This document shows positions 1 through 9,162 of a DNA stretch of 56,393 nucleotides, piece by piece. Location: positions 48,111 to 104,503 of the forward strand of contig DCAA01000026.1 in assembly GCA_002311345.1 (NCBI GenBank), given 5' to 3'. Source of the DNA: Planctomycetes bacterium UBA1146. GTDB taxonomy: Bacteria; Planctomycetota; UBA8108; UBA1146. A program made the translations under genes and the position numbers. Under the pieces are notes generated by a model. The model worked only from the letters and a program-made list of their open reading frames with translations. It did no database searches and was not told where the DNA came from. Numbering within the stretch: the stretch's first letter is position 1; each line of letters opens with the position of its first letter.

Positions 1-794
1 CGCGCCAGCGACTCATCGGCGACCACCAGCGCACAAGCACCATCGGTGATCCCCGATGAATTGCCGGCATGGATCGAGCCATCCTTCTTGAAGACCGGTT
101 TCAGCCGACCCAGCGCCTCGATGGTGACACCGTCTCTGGGATGCTCGTCGATCTCGACCACCGTCACACCCTTGCGACCGGGAATCTCGACGGGAGCGAT
201 CTCATCGCTGAAGATCCCCGCTTCTCGGGCCCTCTGGCAGCGCTGTTGGCTCTCGACCGCGTAGGAATCCTGCTCATCACGGCTGATGGAAAACTCTTCG
301 ACCAGGTTCTCGGCGGTAGCCCCCATCAACTGATCGGCCATCGGACAGTGAAAACCGTCTCGATACATGCCGTCTACCAGTTCTCCCTCACCGAGGCGAT
401 ATCCCTTGCGCGCACCCAGTAGGTAAAAGGGAAGTTGCGACATGCTCTCGGTGCCGCCGGCGACCATCACCTGCGCATCTCCTCGTTCGATGGCATCACG
501 AGCCTCGATGATGGCAAGAAGCCCCGAGCCGCACGCCATGTTCAACGTGATGGCGGTCGAATGTGGCGACATCCCGGAACGGATGGCGATCTGACGCGCC
601 ACGTTGGGCCCGCCACCAGCCTGGCGCCCACATCCGAAACGCAACTCCTCGACTCGCTCGGGAGCAACTCCGGCAGCCGCAAGTGCAGGGACCACCGCGG
701 CGACCCCCAGATCCGCTGGCGATAGCGACGACAGACCACCGAGAAACTTGCCGATGGGAGTTCGGATAGCAGAACAGATGACAGCACGGCTCAT
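1..794 (-). CDS. Acetyl-CoA acetyltransferase (thiolase), 3' end beyond window
   Basis: Thiolase that condenses or cleaves acyl-CoA units, the last step of beta-oxidation or the first of acetoacetyl-CoA synthesis, in the cytoplasm. The reading frame from the ATG at 794 runs open to the window edge (264 codons). The N-terminus MSRAVICSAIRTPIGKF is typical, the nucleophilic Cys lies in NMACGSG (about residue 87), followed by GGTESMSQ and, near the edge, GNSSGITDGA. The family is about 390 aa, so roughly the last third, with the catalytic His and second Cys, is missing because of the window edge. The start overlaps the stop of the acyl-CoA dehydrogenase upstream in an ATGA, so the two are translationally coupled. 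It is the last visible gene of the operon that begins near 5046. Substrate chain length cannot be told. Confidence 0.93.
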   Translation of the reverse strand, partial: MSRAVICSAIRTPIGKFLGGLSSLSPADLGVAAVVPALAAAGVAPERVEELRFGCGRQAGGGPNVARQIAIRSGMSPHSTAITLNMACGSGLLAIIEARDAIERGDAQVMVAGGTESMSQLPFYLLGARKGYRLGEGELVDGMYRDGFHCPMADQLMGATAENLVEEFSISRDEQDSYAVESQQRCQRAREAGIFSDEIAPVEIPGRKGVTVVEIDEHPRDGVTIEALGRLKPVFKKDGSIHAGNSSGITDGACALVVADESLA

Positions 795-1933
795 GACTGT
801 GCTCCCGTCAGCGATCTTGAAACGAGAATTTTCTGCAGATCCTCACCGCCGCCGAAGGGGGTTGCAGCCTGCACATCACGGTAGGCACGCTCGACCGGGT
901 ACTCGCGACTGTAACCATTTCCACCGAGAATCTGCACCGCATCCTTGGTCGCCTTGTAAGCGGCCTTCTTGGCCGCCAGGTTCGCCATCGCAGCCTCCCG
1001 GCTGGCGGCCTTACCGGCATCGAACAGACCCGCTGCGCGCCACAGGATCAATCGAGCACCCTCGATCGCCGTGGCGGCATCCGCAAACATCGCCCGAATC
1101 GATCCGAATCGATCTACCGATCGACCAAAAGCGACTCGTTGCGAGGCATAACCGAGCGCATGGCTGATGGCACCCCGGGCCAACCCCAGTGCGATTGCGG
1201 CACCGCCCAGACGGGACTTGTCGACCACCCTCGAGATGGGAGACCAGCCGGAATCTGACTGTCCCAGGCGAGCTCCCGCATCGAGACGGACTCCGTCGAG
1301 GTGAAGTTCGCACAATCCTGCTCCTCTGAGACCGAGCAGATCCGTCTTCTGGTGACGCGAACACCCCTCCGTCGAGGGATCGACAACATAGGCACCGAGA
1401 TCCTGCAGTTGCTCGTCGCCATTGCGTGCGACAACGGTAATCAGTCCGGCGAGAGCACCCCCCACCACCCAGGTCTTCCTGCCATGCATCGAGTACCCAT
1501 CGGTTTCCTCCCCGACAGCACAGGTGATGCCGGAAGCATCGGACTCTGCTTGCACCTCGCCGAGGGCGAAGGTGGCAAGAGTCTCGCCACTGGCCATCCC
1601 GGGGAGCCAGCGCTCGCGCCCAGCATCATCGGCGAGATCGAGGATGGCGGTCGAACCCTCGAACAGGTGAGACGCCAGCACCGCAGCGGTGGAACCGCAA
1701 CAGCGCGCGACCTCCTCGACAACGAGGCAGGCTGCGAGCAGATCGAGTCCTGCTCCACCATGCTGTTCAGGAATCGTGATCCCCAGCATCCCCAGTTCGG
1801 CAAGTTGAGAGATGGAGTCGGTGGGCAATCCCTGGGACTCATCGAGGAGCTGTGCCCTCGGTGCGATCTCGTTGTCTGCGAAATCCGCGATCATCTCGCG
1901 CACTTCCTGGTGATGTTCCTCGAAGCGAATCAC
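791..1933 (-). CDS. Acyl-CoA dehydrogenase family protein with atypical active-site segment
   Basis: FAD-dependent acyl-CoA dehydrogenase fold, 380 aa from a GTG start at 1933. I chose this start because GGAAGGG lies just before it; the open frame extends 13 codons further upstream without a comparable site. The N-terminal helical domain (FEEHHQEVREMIADFADNEI), the middle beta domain (LATFALGEVQAESDAS) and the C-terminal domain (GGNGYSREYPVERAYRD) are all present. Oddly, the usual IYEGT, which carries the catalytic Glu in short- and medium-chain enzymes, reads PFGGG here, and the alternative isovaleryl-type Glu position appears to be Ser (VVDKSRLGG). The electron acceptor would normally be ETF. 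It sits between the MeaB gene (57 nt gap) and the thiolase (ATGA overlap). It may be a divergent dehydrogenase or a non-dehydrogenating member; family assignment is firm, activity is not. Confidence 0.88.
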   Translation of the reverse strand: MIRFEEHHQEVREMIADFADNEIAPRAQLLDESQGLPTDSISQLAELGMLGITIPEQHGGAGLDLLAACLVVEEVARCCGSTAAVLASHLFEGSTAILDLADDAGRERWLPGMASGETLATFALGEVQAESDASGITCAVGEETDGYSMHGRKTWVVGGALAGLITVVARNGDEQLQDLGAYVVDPSTEGCSRHQKTDLLGLRGAGLCELHLDGVRLDAGARLGQSDSGWSPISRVVDKSRLGGAAIALGLARGAISHALGYASQRVAFGRSVDRFGSIRAMFADAATAIEGARLILWRAAGLFDAGKAASREAAMANLAAKKAAYKATKDAVQILGGNGYSREYPVERAYRDVQAATPFGGGEDLQKILVSRSLTGAQS

Positions 1934-1990
1934 TCTGGTTCCCTTCCGTTCATTCCGTTTTCGGCGACACACCCTGCCCGAGCAGCATCC

Positions 1991-2962
1991 TCACCCGCTA
2001 GCATCCCCATCGTGGGCGCCTGTGAGCAGCGTTTCCAGTGCCTCTCTGAGGGTCATCTGTGAGCGGCACACCTTGATGGCAACCTCTTCGAGTCGCTGTG
2101 GGCCACCGACAGCCTCCAGACCACTTCTCACCCACTCCTGCTCGGCGCGTCGACGGATACGGCGAAGGATCCGCGCCTGCGCTCTGTCTGGATCAGGCGA
2201 TTCACGGTGGCAACGAGCCGCCTCCAGCAGTGCCTCGGCGATCTCGTCGATTCCGGTACCATCCTGGCTACTCACACCGATGGGATCGGCAACATTCTGA
2301 TCGCGAGCGGCTTCCTTCGACAACCGCATCAGGTCTTCGGCGCCGGGACGATCGCACTTGTGCACGATGATCCGGTCGACGATTTCCATGATCCCTGCCT
2401 TGAGAAACTGGATTGCATCACCTGATTCAGGGGACAGTAGCAACCACGCCTGGTCCGTCTCCTCACCGATCTCGACCTCCAGCTGGCCGACTCCCACCGT
2501 CTCGATGATGACGATGCCAAAACCAGCACGTGAGAGGATCTCCGCGGCCAGGTCAGTACAACCGGCCACCCCACTTCTGGCCCCACGACTGGCGATGCTG
2601 CGGAACCAGGCTCCATCTCCCAGGTCACCGGGCATCCGCGTCCGATCCCCCAGCAATGCTCCACCGGAGAGAGGGCTGGTGGGATCGATCGCAAGCACTG
2701 CGACACGCTCTCCTCGCTCGAGTAGTTTCGGAACCAGTTTTGAAATGAGAGATGACTTGCCGACCCCCGGAGCCCCGGTCAGACCGATGCGGAAACTGTT
2801 CGTCGCCACCGGAAGTCCCGCCAGTAAATCATCAGCGGAGGACTCGTCCTCCTCGACAGCAGTGATGGCACGAGCCAGGTGGCGTCGCGATCCCTTGAGG
2901 ACTCCGGCAACCAGTTCTTCGAGGTCTATCGCTGGCAAGTCACCCCCGCACCGATCGTACAT
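1991..2962 (-). CDS. meaB: MeaB/ArgK-type GTPase, methylmalonyl-CoA mutase chaperone
   Basis: G3E-family P-loop GTPase of 323 aa that loads and protects the B12 cofactor of acyl-CoA mutases. The Walker A motif is GAPGVGKSS, followed by AIDPTSPLSGGALLGDRTRM, the IIETVGVGQ switch and HKCD for guanine recognition, all diagnostic of MeaB. The ATG at 2962 overlaps the end of the preceding acyl-CoA dehydrogenase by 23 nt; a TTG eight codons later, just after a GGGGGTGA, is an alternative start. Length matches the family. No partner mutase is in this operon. The window's only mutase, IcmF at 23123-26284, carries its own G domain, which suggests that a separate methylmalonyl-CoA mutase lies elsewhere in the genome. 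Confidence 0.94.
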   Translation of the reverse strand: MYDRCGGDLPAIDLEELVAGVLKGSRRHLARAITAVEEDESSADDLLAGLPVATNSFRIGLTGAPGVGKSSLISKLVPKLLERGERVAVLAIDPTSPLSGGALLGDRTRMPGDLGDGAWFRSIASRGARSGVAGCTDLAAEILSRAGFGIVIIETVGVGQLEVEIGEETDQAWLLLSPESGDAIQFLKAGIMEIVDRIIVHKCDRPGAEDLMRLSKEAARDQNVADPIGVSSQDGTGIDEIAEALLEAARCHRESPDPDRAQARILRRIRRRAEQEWVRSGLEAVGGPQRLEEVAIKVCRSQMTLREALETLLTGAHDGDASG

Positions 2963-4139
2963 GGCGGGAGATGACGAGGCTCTGGATCTGACTGGTGCCC
3001 TCGTAGATCTCCGTGATCTTGGCATCGCGGAACAATCTCTCGACCGAACTCTGACGGCCAATGCCGGCTCCGCCGAGCACCTCGAGGGCCATCCGAGCCG
3101 CATCATTGGCAACCTCGGAGGCATTCAACTTGGCCATCGAGGCCTCTCCGGAGTGCGAGAGGCCCGCATCTTTCATGATCGCGGCTCGACGAGTCAACAG
3201 GCGTGCTGCGTCGAGTCGAGTCGCCAGTTCCGCGATCTTGTGCGAAACGAGCTGGTTGTCGGCGAGTTTCCTGCCGAACATCTCATGTGTCTCGGAAAAA
3301 TCGACCATCTCATCGAGACACGCCTGGGCAATCCCGATGGCCTGAGAGGCGATTCCGATGCGGCCACCATCGAGAGTATGCATGGCGATCTTGAATCCTT
3401 GACCTTCTTCGCCGAGCAGGTTCTGCGCCGGAACCCTCATCTCATCGAAAATCAGTTGCACCGTATCGGAGCCACGTATGCCGAGTTTTTTCTCCTTCTT
3501 GCCGACCGAGAAGCCGGGCATCGACTTCTCGATCACGAAGGCACTGATCCCGCGTGACCGAAGAGAAGGATCCATCGTCGCAAAGGTGACGATGATATCT
3601 GCGTAAGAACCATTGGTAATCCATGCCTTGGTGCCATTGAGCACCCACTCATCTCCTTCTCGACGACATGTGGTCTCGATGGCTGCAGCATCGGAACCAT
3701 GATCCGGCTCGGTGATGGCATAAGCCCCGAGCGCCTCTCCACTGGCGAGACGAGGGAAGTAACGAGCATGCTGCTCTTGTGAACCAAAGTGCAAGATCGG
3801 ACTGGAGAGAAGCGAGTTGTGCACCGAAAGAGTCACCCCGGTGGAGGCACACCCCCGGTTGATCTCTTCGAGCACCACGGTGAGAGCCAGATTCCCGAGA
3901 TCCAGGCCGCCGTACTGCGAGGGAGCCAGGATTCCCATGAATCCCAGTTTTGCCAGCCGTTCGACATTGTCGGCGGGAAAACTCTCCTCCCGATCGTGCA
4001 GATCAGCCGCTGGAATCAGAACCTCGTCGGCAAAATCACGGGCTGTCTGATGCAACTCGATGATCTTCTGCGGAAGAGAAGTCCCGAGCATCGCCGCCAG
4101 TGTACCTTCGAGATCCGTGCCTGTGCCCTCTTCGAGCAT
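2940..4139 (-). CDS. Acyl-CoA dehydrogenase, short/branched-chain type
   Basis: FAD enzyme that introduces the alpha,beta double bond in acyl-CoA, passing electrons to ETF; 399 aa. The start at 4139 follows GAAGGGG at good spacing, 16 nt after the 3-hydroxyacyl-CoA dehydrogenase. Signature segments are YAITEPDHGSDAAAIETT, WITNGSYADIIVTFA and GGAGIGRQSSVERLFRDAKI, and the catalytic Glu is present in IYEGTSQIQ. This contrasts with the second copy at 791-1933, which lacks it. The first 20 residues or so are a little longer than usual before the core LPQKIIELHQTARDFADE. Most similar in style to short-chain/butyryl-CoA dehydrogenases; exact chain length is not determined. Confidence 0.95.
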   Translation of the reverse strand: MLEEGTGTDLEGTLAAMLGTSLPQKIIELHQTARDFADEVLIPAADLHDREESFPADNVERLAKLGFMGILAPSQYGGLDLGNLALTVVLEEINRGCASTGVTLSVHNSLLSSPILHFGSQEQHARYFPRLASGEALGAYAITEPDHGSDAAAIETTCRREGDEWVLNGTKAWITNGSYADIIVTFATMDPSLRSRGISAFVIEKSMPGFSVGKKEKKLGIRGSDTVQLIFDEMRVPAQNLLGEEGQGFKIAMHTLDGGRIGIASQAIGIAQACLDEMVDFSETHEMFGRKLADNQLVSHKIAELATRLDAARLLTRRAAIMKDAGLSHSGEASMAKLNASEVANDAARMALEVLGGAGIGRQSSVERLFRDAKITEIYEGTSQIQSLVISRHVRSVRG

Positions 4140-4155
4140 CTGTCACCCCTTCTTT

Positions 4156-5046
4156 TCAGGAATAATCGTAGAAGCCGCGACCACTCTTTCTGCCCAGATC
4201 ACCAGCGGCAACCATCTTGCGCAGCAGCGGACAGGGTCGGTACTTCGGATCTCCCAGTTCCTCCTGCAACACCTCGAGGATATTGAGGCACACATCGAGG
4301 CCGATGAAATCAGCAAGGGCAAGAGGTCCCATCGGATGACCCATTCCAAGCTTCATCACCTCGTCGATCGCTTCTCGACTCGCGACACCCTCCATCAGGG
4401 CGAAGAAGGCCTCGTTGAGCATCGGAGCCAGGATGCGATTGGCCACAAACCCAGGGTAATCCGCCGCCTCCCATGGTTCCTTGCCGAGGCGACGTGAAAG
4501 TTCGACGGTGGCCTCGACGACATCGTCTGAAGTCCTGTGCCCGCGGATCACCTCGACCAACTTCATCATCGGGACCGGGTTCATGAAGTGCATTCCGACA
4601 AAGGATTGCGGCCGCGAGGTGAAGTTCGCGAGTCTCGTGATGGAGATGGAAGAGGTGTTGGTCGCGATCACTCCTGTCTCGGCAACCTGCTCATCGAGAG
4701 CCGCGAGCACCTTCTCCTTCAACTTCTCGTCCTCGGGAACAGCCTCGATCGCCCACTGCACTCCCGCAGCAGCCTCTGGACCGCTCTCGAAAGAGATCCT
4801 GCCGAGCGCTGATTCTGCATCGGCCGATGTCATCTTCTCTTTTTTCACCATGCGACCGAGACTGGTCTCGATGGACCCTCGCGCACGTTCGAGCGCAGCA
4901 TCCACGGGATCGATGACAACCACCTCGTAACCCGACTGAGCAAAGACCTGGGAGATCCCGTTACCCATCGTGCCGGCACCAACGATGGCGACACGCTGAA
5001 CCGAATTGACCAGGGCCTGAGCTTGTTCTGAGATGGAGGCTGACAT
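4156..5046 (-). CDS. 3-hydroxybutyryl-CoA / 3-hydroxyacyl-CoA dehydrogenase
   Basis: NAD(P)-dependent oxidation of 3-hydroxyacyl-CoA to 3-ketoacyl-CoA, the step before the thiolase of the same operon. 296 aa from the ATG at 5046, preceded by GGCGGAGAAG; the open frame runs 47 codons further upstream but that stretch is not family-like. The Rossmann motif is VAIVGAGTMGNGISQVFAQS, followed by NTSSISITRLA, the catalytic His in GMHFMNPVP and the C-terminal signature GRKSGRGFYDYS. Full single-domain length, with no fused hydratase. First gene of the visible operon; no enoyl-CoA hydratase is in the window, so that step must be encoded elsewhere. Confidence 0.95.
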   Translation of the reverse strand: MSASISEQAQALVNSVQRVAIVGAGTMGNGISQVFAQSGYEVVVIDPVDAALERARGSIETSLGRMVKKEKMTSADAESALGRISFESGPEAAAGVQWAIEAVPEDEKLKEKVLAALDEQVAETGVIATNTSSISITRLANFTSRPQSFVGMHFMNPVPMMKLVEVIRGHRTSDDVVEATVELSRRLGKEPWEAADYPGFVANRILAPMLNEAFFALMEGVASREAIDEVMKLGMGHPMGPLALADFIGLDVCLNILEVLQEELGDPKYRPCPLLRKMVAAGDLGRKSGRGFYDYS

Positions 5047-5228
5047 GACGCTTCTCCGCCTTCCGGATCGAGGAAATTCCGCTACTCCCACTGATCTGGA
5101 AAATGGGAATCGCAGTCTCCAGATCGTAGGAGCCAGCCCTGCGGTGGGCAAGCGTACCGGTACAGCCAGGAACAGCACAATCGTCAATATCGGACCAGGA
5201 GGGTGGCGATGAGGGGGACGGAGCCGAA

Positions 5229-5267
5229 CCGATGAAAGAAGACCCCGGGGCGCTTGCCACCCCGGGG
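5229..5267 (-). terminator. Probable intrinsic terminator of the metallopeptidase gene
   Basis: An eight-base GC stem (CCCCGGGG at 5243-5250 paired with CCCCGGGG at 5260-5267, nine-base loop) lies 27 nt after the peptidase stop. It is followed, read on the minus strand, by the pyrimidine-rich TCTTCTTTC. The tail is imperfect, so this is a moderate call. Confidence 0.55.
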
Positions 5268-5293
5268 CCCGAAGTACTCAACCTCGCCCGTGA

Positions 5294-8200
5294 TCAACTA
5301 CAGACGTCGTAACTCTCACAATCGAGAGCGTCCACCGTAGGATCTGCTCCACAACTGCCATGCGGTGGAGGAGGTGAATCACCATCGCTGAACAGGTCTG
5401 CGAGACCGTAGACGGCATCGGCGATATTCATCAATCCATCGTCGTTGATGTCGCAAGCATCCGCACAGACAAAAGTGCCGCCCAGGAACAGGGTGTTGAG
5501 AGCATGAACGATGTCAGCGATGTTGAAGCCACCATCGATGTTGCAATCGCCACGATCAAATCCTCCAGCGGAGGTCGGAGTGAGGATCACTGTTCCATCG
5601 GTGGTTTCTGGATAATACGCAGCACCGTTCACCACAACGAGATTTTCTACTGGTGTCGAACCGATGGTTTCGGACCATTCGAGGGTCGTCGCCACGGGAG
5701 TTGAAACTCCCGCGAGATTTCCTGCATTGGTATCGTAACCAACGATCACAACCTCGGTATCCGATGCGAAGGGTAGAACCTCAGCACCGACAAAACTGTA
5801 GACAACACCAACGGTAACCCCATCCGCCATGATCGTTTCGGTCATGAAGTCGGGACCACTGGAGTTGTTCATGGCTGTCAAGATCGGTGCAGGTGTCAAG
5901 GAGACCACCGACAGCGTCGCCGGATCACTGGCCAGAGACATCGAGAAACCCTGCGTCGCGTTCGGGAAACCTGGATTGTCATCTTCTTCACCGATGGAGA
6001 GATTCGCCACCAGCGAACCGACACCGGTAGCCTCATCGAACTCGGCATTGACCTGCGGAGCGATGAAACGGAAGCCAGCCGGCTGCTGAACATCGACCTG
6101 ACAGATCGCCGAGGACTGATTCTGCGAACAGACACCAGTCACGACATAGGTACGGCTTCCAACCAGAGAAGTCGGATCACTGTAACTGGTCTCGTTACCA
6201 CCCAGGATCGCCAGCAAGGTACCATCTCGAACCACCTCGATCTGATCGTAAACCTCTCCATTGACCCAGGAGAGTTCCACTTCAAGGCCGGTCGCCTGGT
6301 TGCACACCAGAGCCTGGATCGGATCACAGGTGCAACTGGGATCTGCAGCGCAGTCCGGGTCGAGACAATCGGTCAGGCCGTCAAGGTCGTCATCAATTCC
6401 GTTGGAACAATCCTCCGGCTGAGCCGCGACGAGTTCGATGAGCAGCAAGCCGCTACCGGCTTGACCAGCAGAAGCAGCCCCCAAACGTATCGTCAGTTGA
6501 TCACCGACAGTGACGGAGAGCTGAAGTTCGGCATCGAGACCACACGCATCACCGTTGCAAGCAACCTGTACCAGTGCACCACAGGAACCCTGGTACACGA
6601 TGAGGCTAGAATCGTAGGTCAACAGACCACAGGTACTGACGGTGAGAACACCCGTTCCAGGCACCTGTAAGCTGTACCAGACATCGTTGCTCATCAATCC
6701 GACGAAGGAACCAACACACGGCCCTACCGAATCAGCGCTGTCACTGGCACCGATGGTGTTGACCAAGTTGAGGCCAAGACCGGCCACCTCGGCAGTCGCA
6801 CACTCATCAGCAGGGAACGGGATGCAGGCAGGATCCCCAGCACAATCGGGATCGGCACAATCGATGGCTCCGTCGCCATCATCGTCGACGCCATTGCTAC
6901 AATTTTCGATCGGAGATCCAACACATGCCGGATCGGCAACACAATCGGGATCCGCACAATCGATGGCACCATCTCCGTCATCGTCGACGCCGTTATTACA
7001 AACTTCGACAGGAGTACCACCACCGGGCGTGAAGATGATCTCGATCTCGCCACTTCCACCCGTGGTCGCCCAGCTACCGATTCGCACCAGGTACTCGGTT
7101 CCACCGGTGACAGCCAGGTTGGAAATGATCGAAGTGTAATTGCTGCAGCCAGCCGCATCACCGTTACAGGCAACCTGGTTCAGCGCACCGCAACCACCGG
7201 TGTAGATCACCAGATCGGTGTCCCAACTGGCGATGTTACAGGTGGTGAAAGTTGCGGTTCCATCCTGAGCCGGTGTGTAACTGAGCCAGATGTCCTTGGA
7301 GACCTGCCCCAGAAAAGTGCCAACGCACTGCGCATCGGTGGCAACAACGCCGCTATTTGTCGCTCCCCCATTTTCGATGGCATGGGTTCCGGCCGCCACG
7401 ACGGTAGCGTCGACACAGTCATCATTGGGAGGAGGAGGAGGAGGATTACAGATTCCCGCACCATTCATCTCGACTGCGATGAGGGCATTCTGAACTTCGG
7501 TCGCATCGGCTGCGGTGAAGGCGCTTCCCGAAGAACCGCCAGTACGAGGGTCATTCGGGGTGGTCCCCACCAGGTCAGTCGCTGCCTGGTTGAACAGAAT
7601 ATATGCCTCGTTGAAGTCAGAAGCAGGAGTGAGATAGACGGTCAGAGCGCGGAACCACACCGCACCCGCCTTGATGGCACCGATACCGGACACGGTGACA
7701 CCGTTGAAGGTCTTCCCATCGGTGGTCATGGCGAAAGCATGATTCGGCACACCCGAGCCGAAGTGGACGCCACCACTATCGAAACCGGGATCGCAACTGG
7801 TCGCCTCGTAAAGGGCGCTGAGAGCACGATCCGGATCGCCCATGCAAGTCGGGGACCACATATCACGGATGGCGCCGAAAGAACTGTCTTCTCCCATCAA
7901 CCACCGTACCGATCCATCTCCGCAACCACTGCGCCCGGTGTTCGGGGTATCGGTGCCGCCACCGGTCGGCGTGGTCGGCCAGGGAGTACCCCCGGGTGCA
8001 CCTGCCACGGAAGCATCACCATTCCAGAGATCGACCAGTTCACCGAATACATCCGAGAAGGACTCATTCAACTGACCCGACTGGTTCTGGTAGATCAAAT
8101 CAGCCGAGTGATCGGTGAGACCATGGCCAAACTCGTGTCCGACAATATCGTCAGTTGCCAGTCCATCACAATATGCCGTGCCGCTTCCGTTCCAGATCGC

Positions 8201-9097
8201 GTTTGGACAGATCGCATCATTCCAGTTGGCTGTGGCCCTCAATTCGATTCCTGCACCATTGAGACTGTCGCGGCCCAAACCACTATTGAGCAACCGGTAA
8301 AAATCTCCCGTGTAGTCATAGACCCCATCGACATCTGCGTCGCCAGTCGCCGCAGCACCTTCTGGACGGACGAGGGTTCCTGGCAAACCACCACCACTTC
8401 CGTCATAGATACGGCGATTGATCGCCGAATGGACCGCCGGCCAATGATCGACCATCGTTCCATCGACGGCATCGATGAGAATGTGTTCGGGTAATACAGT
8501 CTCTGAACCTACAACCATGTGCCAGGCGAGATGGATGGTTCCATCGGAAGGATCTCCATACCAGCCTGGATCGACGATCGTCAGGTACTCTTCTGAAGCC
8601 TGGGGTTGTTCGATGCGAAGTTCACCGCCAGCGAGGAAAATCGCCTCTTCAAGGGTGACGACTGGTTGGGTCGGAACATTGCCACGAATCGGATAGTAAT
8701 CCCCGTTGACCGCCAGGAACTGTCCTTGCGAATCCTGGTGAATGATCAACTGCCCCGTGAAGACATCGATCCCTCGATATACCTGCTGAAATCTATGATG
8801 CAGGTTCTCCTGATCACACATATCGGTACGCATACGACGAAGTTGTGTCCTGGGGTCGGAGAGACCAAAGAGACGTCCGTGAATATCGAGAATCGCAAGA
8901 GGATCCTCCAGGTTCTCGATCGCGGGAATCGCAAGACCCCCCGGACCGGTAATCAAGGTGGCAAGACCTGTCACCGAAGAGCTGTGAATCTGCAGATCAC
9001 TGGCTCCAGGTTGTCGATCATTGATAACTTGAGCACTCAGAGGTGCTCCCAGAACGAGACATGCGGCCAAAGCCGCAACGAACCTGAAGAAGGACAT
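5294..9097 (-). CDS. Secreted M4 (thermolysin-like) metallopeptidase with MopE-like repeats and dockerin-like tail
   Basis: Large extracellular protease, 1267 aa. The ATG at 9097 follows a run of six G; residues 1-24 form a signal peptide ending LGAPLSAQ. An FTP/PepSY-type propeptide occupies roughly residues 30-190. The M4 catalytic domain has zinc ligands in HEFGH (321-325) and Glu345 in NESFSD, exactly the thermolysin spacing, and VHFGSGVPNHAF further on. Then come two homologous beta-sandwich modules, each with a TC...VYxGxCGAL.QVACNGDA pattern, and three Cys/Asp-rich metal-binding-like repeats (NGVDDDGDGAIDCADPDC and variants). A fibronectin-like module follows, then a C-terminal region with two EF-hand-like dockerin motifs (GDCNIDGGFNIAD, CDINDDGLMNIAD). 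Probable role: degradation of extracellular protein. Monocistronic, with its own terminator and a long 5' region. The tail may be an export or anchoring signal; that is inference. Confidence 0.92.
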   Translation of the reverse strand: MSFFRFVAALAACLVLGAPLSAQVINDRQPGASDLQIHSSSVTGLATLITGPGGLAIPAIENLEDPLAILDIHGRLFGLSDPRTQLRRMRTDMCDQENLHHRFQQVYRGIDVFTGQLIIHQDSQGQFLAVNGDYYPIRGNVPTQPVVTLEEAIFLAGGELRIEQPQASEEYLTIVDPGWYGDPSDGTIHLAWHMVVGSETVLPEHILIDAVDGTMVDHWPAVHSAINRRIYDGSGGGLPGTLVRPEGAAATGDADVDGVYDYTGDFYRLLNSGLGRDSLNGAGIELRATANWNDAICPNAIWNGSGTAYCDGLATDDIVGHEFGHGLTDHSADLIYQNQSGQLNESFSDVFGELVDLWNGDASVAGAPGGTPWPTTPTGGGTDTPNTGRSGCGDGSVRWLMGEDSSFGAIRDMWSPTCMGDPDRALSALYEATSCDPGFDSGGVHFGSGVPNHAFAMTTDGKTFNGVTVSGIGAIKAGAVWFRALTVYLTPASDFNEAYILFNQAATDLVGTTPNDPRTGGSSGSAFTAADATEVQNALIAVEMNGAGICNPPPPPPNDDCVDATVVAAGTHAIENGGATNSGVVATDAQCVGTFLGQVSKDIWLSYTPAQDGTATFTTCNIASWDTDLVIYTGGCGALNQVACNGDAAGCSNYTSIISNLAVTGGTEYLVRIGSWATTGGSGEIEIIFTPGGGTPVEVCNNGVDDDGDGAIDCADPDCVADPACVGSPIENCSNGVDDDGDGAIDCADPDCAGDPACIPFPADECATAEVAGLGLNLVNTIGASDSADSVGPCVGSFVGLMSNDVWYSLQVPGTGVLTVSTCGLLTYDSSLIVYQGSCGALVQVACNGDACGLDAELQLSVTVGDQLTIRLGAASAGQAGSGLLLIELVAAQPEDCSNGIDDDLDGLTDCLDPDCAADPSCTCDPIQALVCNQATGLEVELSWVNGEVYDQIEVVRDGTLLAILGGNETSYSDPTSLVGSRTYVVTGVCSQNQSSAICQVDVQQPAGFRFIAPQVNAEFDEATGVGSLVANLSIGEEDDNPGFPNATQGFSMSLASDPATLSVVSLTPAPILTAMNNSSGPDFMTETIMADGVTVGVVYSFVGAEVLPFASDTEVVIVGYDTNAGNLAGVSTPVATTLEWSETIGSTPVENLVVVNGAAYYPETTDGTVILTPTSAGGFDRGDCNIDGGFNIADIVHALNTLFLGGTFVCADACDINDDGLMNIADAVYGLADLFSDGDSPPPPHGSCGADPTVDALDCESYDVCS
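6841..6996 (-). repeat. Two near-identical DNA units coding MopE-like repeats
   Basis: Two stretches of about 56 nt (6841-6896 and 6940-6995) match at most positions and both encode an NGVDDDGDGAIDCADPDC motif inside the metallopeptidase. A third, diverged copy (NGIDDDLDGLTDCLDPDC) lies near 6345-6405. The 99-nt periodicity points to recent internal duplication of a calcium-binding-type module. Confidence 0.85.
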
Positions 9098-9162
9098 CAC
9101 GTCCCCCCTTTCATGGTCCCCCCGGCAAATCCGGCTATTTGATGGATTTGTGGGGGAAACTT

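Noticed and set aside
7382..8494. 370-codon open frame on the plus strand inside the metallopeptidase gene
   Set aside because: Antisense shadow of a strongly coding gene; composition is Arg/Thr-heavy, no SD and no recognisable domain.
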